64,000 nt of DNA from Porphyromonas gingivalis ATCC 33277 (GTDB taxonomy: Bacteria > Bacteroidota > Bacteroidia > Bacteroidales > Porphyromonadaceae), in the NCBI RefSeq assembly GCF_000010505.1, contig NC_010729.1, positions 2,177,501 through 2,241,500 on the forward strand. The letters run 5' to 3'. The translations under genes and the position numbers were made by a program. This document shows positions 63,693 to 64,000 of this stretch, piece by piece. The stretch's first letter is position 1, and each line of letters begins with the position of its first letter. The notes under the pieces were generated by a model. That model was not told the DNA's origin and did no database searches. It worked only from the letters and a program-made list of their open reading frames with translations.

Positions 63693-64000
63693 ATGAATTA
63701 CAACTGGAATTTGGAGCCGTTTACCGCAGAGGAACGTTCCCTCGGGACAATATTCTGTCGGGAGCTAAGGCTCGCGCCCGTAGTGGGGTGCCTATTGGCA
63801 CGCAGGGGAATAGCTTCCGTAGAGGAAGCTAAGCGTTTCTTTCGCCCAAGATTGGAGGATCTCCACGATCCTTTCCTGATGAAGGATATGGACAAGGCTG
63901 TAGCTCGCCTGAACAGGGCGGTGGGGCGAAAGGAAAAAATCATGATTTACGGTGACTATGATGTAGACGGTACCACGGCAGTGGCACTCGTCTATAAGTA
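63693..64000 (+). CDS. recJ: Single-stranded-DNA exonuclease RecJ, N-terminal part (runs off the right edge)
   Basis: The frame opens at ATG 63693 and is open to the edge (about 102 codons). The N-terminus MNYNWNLEPFTAEERSLGTI and RGIASVEEAKRFFRPRLEDL is followed by DKAVARLNRAVGRKEKIMIY and GDYDVDGTTAVALVYK. GDYDVDGTT is DHH motif I, which carries the metal-binding aspartates of RecJ. RecJ degrades 5'-ended single strands in RecF-pathway repair, matching the recO gene at the other end of the window. The in-frame alternative starts are weaker; the shadow frame at 63620 is excluded. Confidence 0.9.
   Translation, partial: MNYNWNLEPFTAEERSLGTIFCRELRLAPVVGCLLARRGIASVEEAKRFFRPRLEDLHDPFLMKDMDKAVARLNRAVGRKEKIMIYGDYDVDGTTAVALVYK

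Noticed and set aside
63620-63832. A 70-codon frame at the right edge
   Set aside because: It overlaps the start of recJ in another frame; the recJ frame carries GDYDVDGTT and is clearly the gene.

Overview
The window reads as chromosomal DNA of Porphyromonas gingivalis (Bacteroidetes). The main evidence is a complete 1706-residue arginine gingipain gene (rgpA) with its type IX secretion C-terminal domain, an IS5-family element whose reconstructed transposase (361 codons) and length (about 1.34 kb) fit the P. gingivalis IS1126/ISPg1 type, and many Bacteroidetes-type promoters with the -7 box TAnnTTTG. The species call rests on recognition of these families, not on a search.

Left part (1-20 kb). 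The 3' end of recO is followed by a phosphohexomutase gene and a terminator. Next comes an IS5-family element (2325-3975) that is itself split by a 241-bp miniature element with a 7-bp target duplication. Its right end lies 8 nt from the first repeat of a very large CRISPR array (3984-11863; by my count 119 repeats of 30 bp and 118 spacers). Beyond the array, on the minus strand, lies a type I-B cas cluster reading cas6-cas5-cas3-cas8-cas7-cas4-cas1-cas2 toward the array: crRNA processing, Cascade subunits, the HD-helicase nuclease and the adaptation module.

Middle (20-37 kb). Minus strand: an LtaS-like sulfatase-fold transferase and a YfhO-like membrane protein (probable envelope glycopolymer modification), fmt, tRNA-Asp and rgpA. 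Plus strand: a histidine phosphatase, a small membrane protein, a YbaK-type deacylase and a large secreted zinc metalloprotease.

Right part (37-64 kb). Mostly housekeeping genes: a DUF4294 protein, a START-like protein, a PriA homologue that appears to have lost its ATPase motifs, the NfnAB electron-bifurcating transhydrogenase, trmD, a voltage-gated K+ channel, an amidase/small membrane protein/HU-like module, a beta-barrel protein, a TlpA-like thioredoxin, a Nif3-like protein, a coiled-coil zinc-ribbon protein, tilS, a Pif1-like helicase, a YtxH/holin-like envelope operon, dapA, bioD, an OmpA lipoprotein, a dihydroorotate dehydrogenase-like enzyme, tRNA-Lys, a histidine kinase and the start of recJ.

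Dispersed through the intergenic spaces are five copies of a roughly 127-bp GC/AT-patterned hairpin repeat (19969, 32215, 36908, 49513 inverted, 61499), plus decayed remnants of IS3-type and ISAs1-type transposases. The most interesting points are the nested mobile elements abutting the CRISPR array and the resulting uncertainty about its leader, the internally duplicated and diverged spacers, the hairpin repeat family, and the motif-less PriA.
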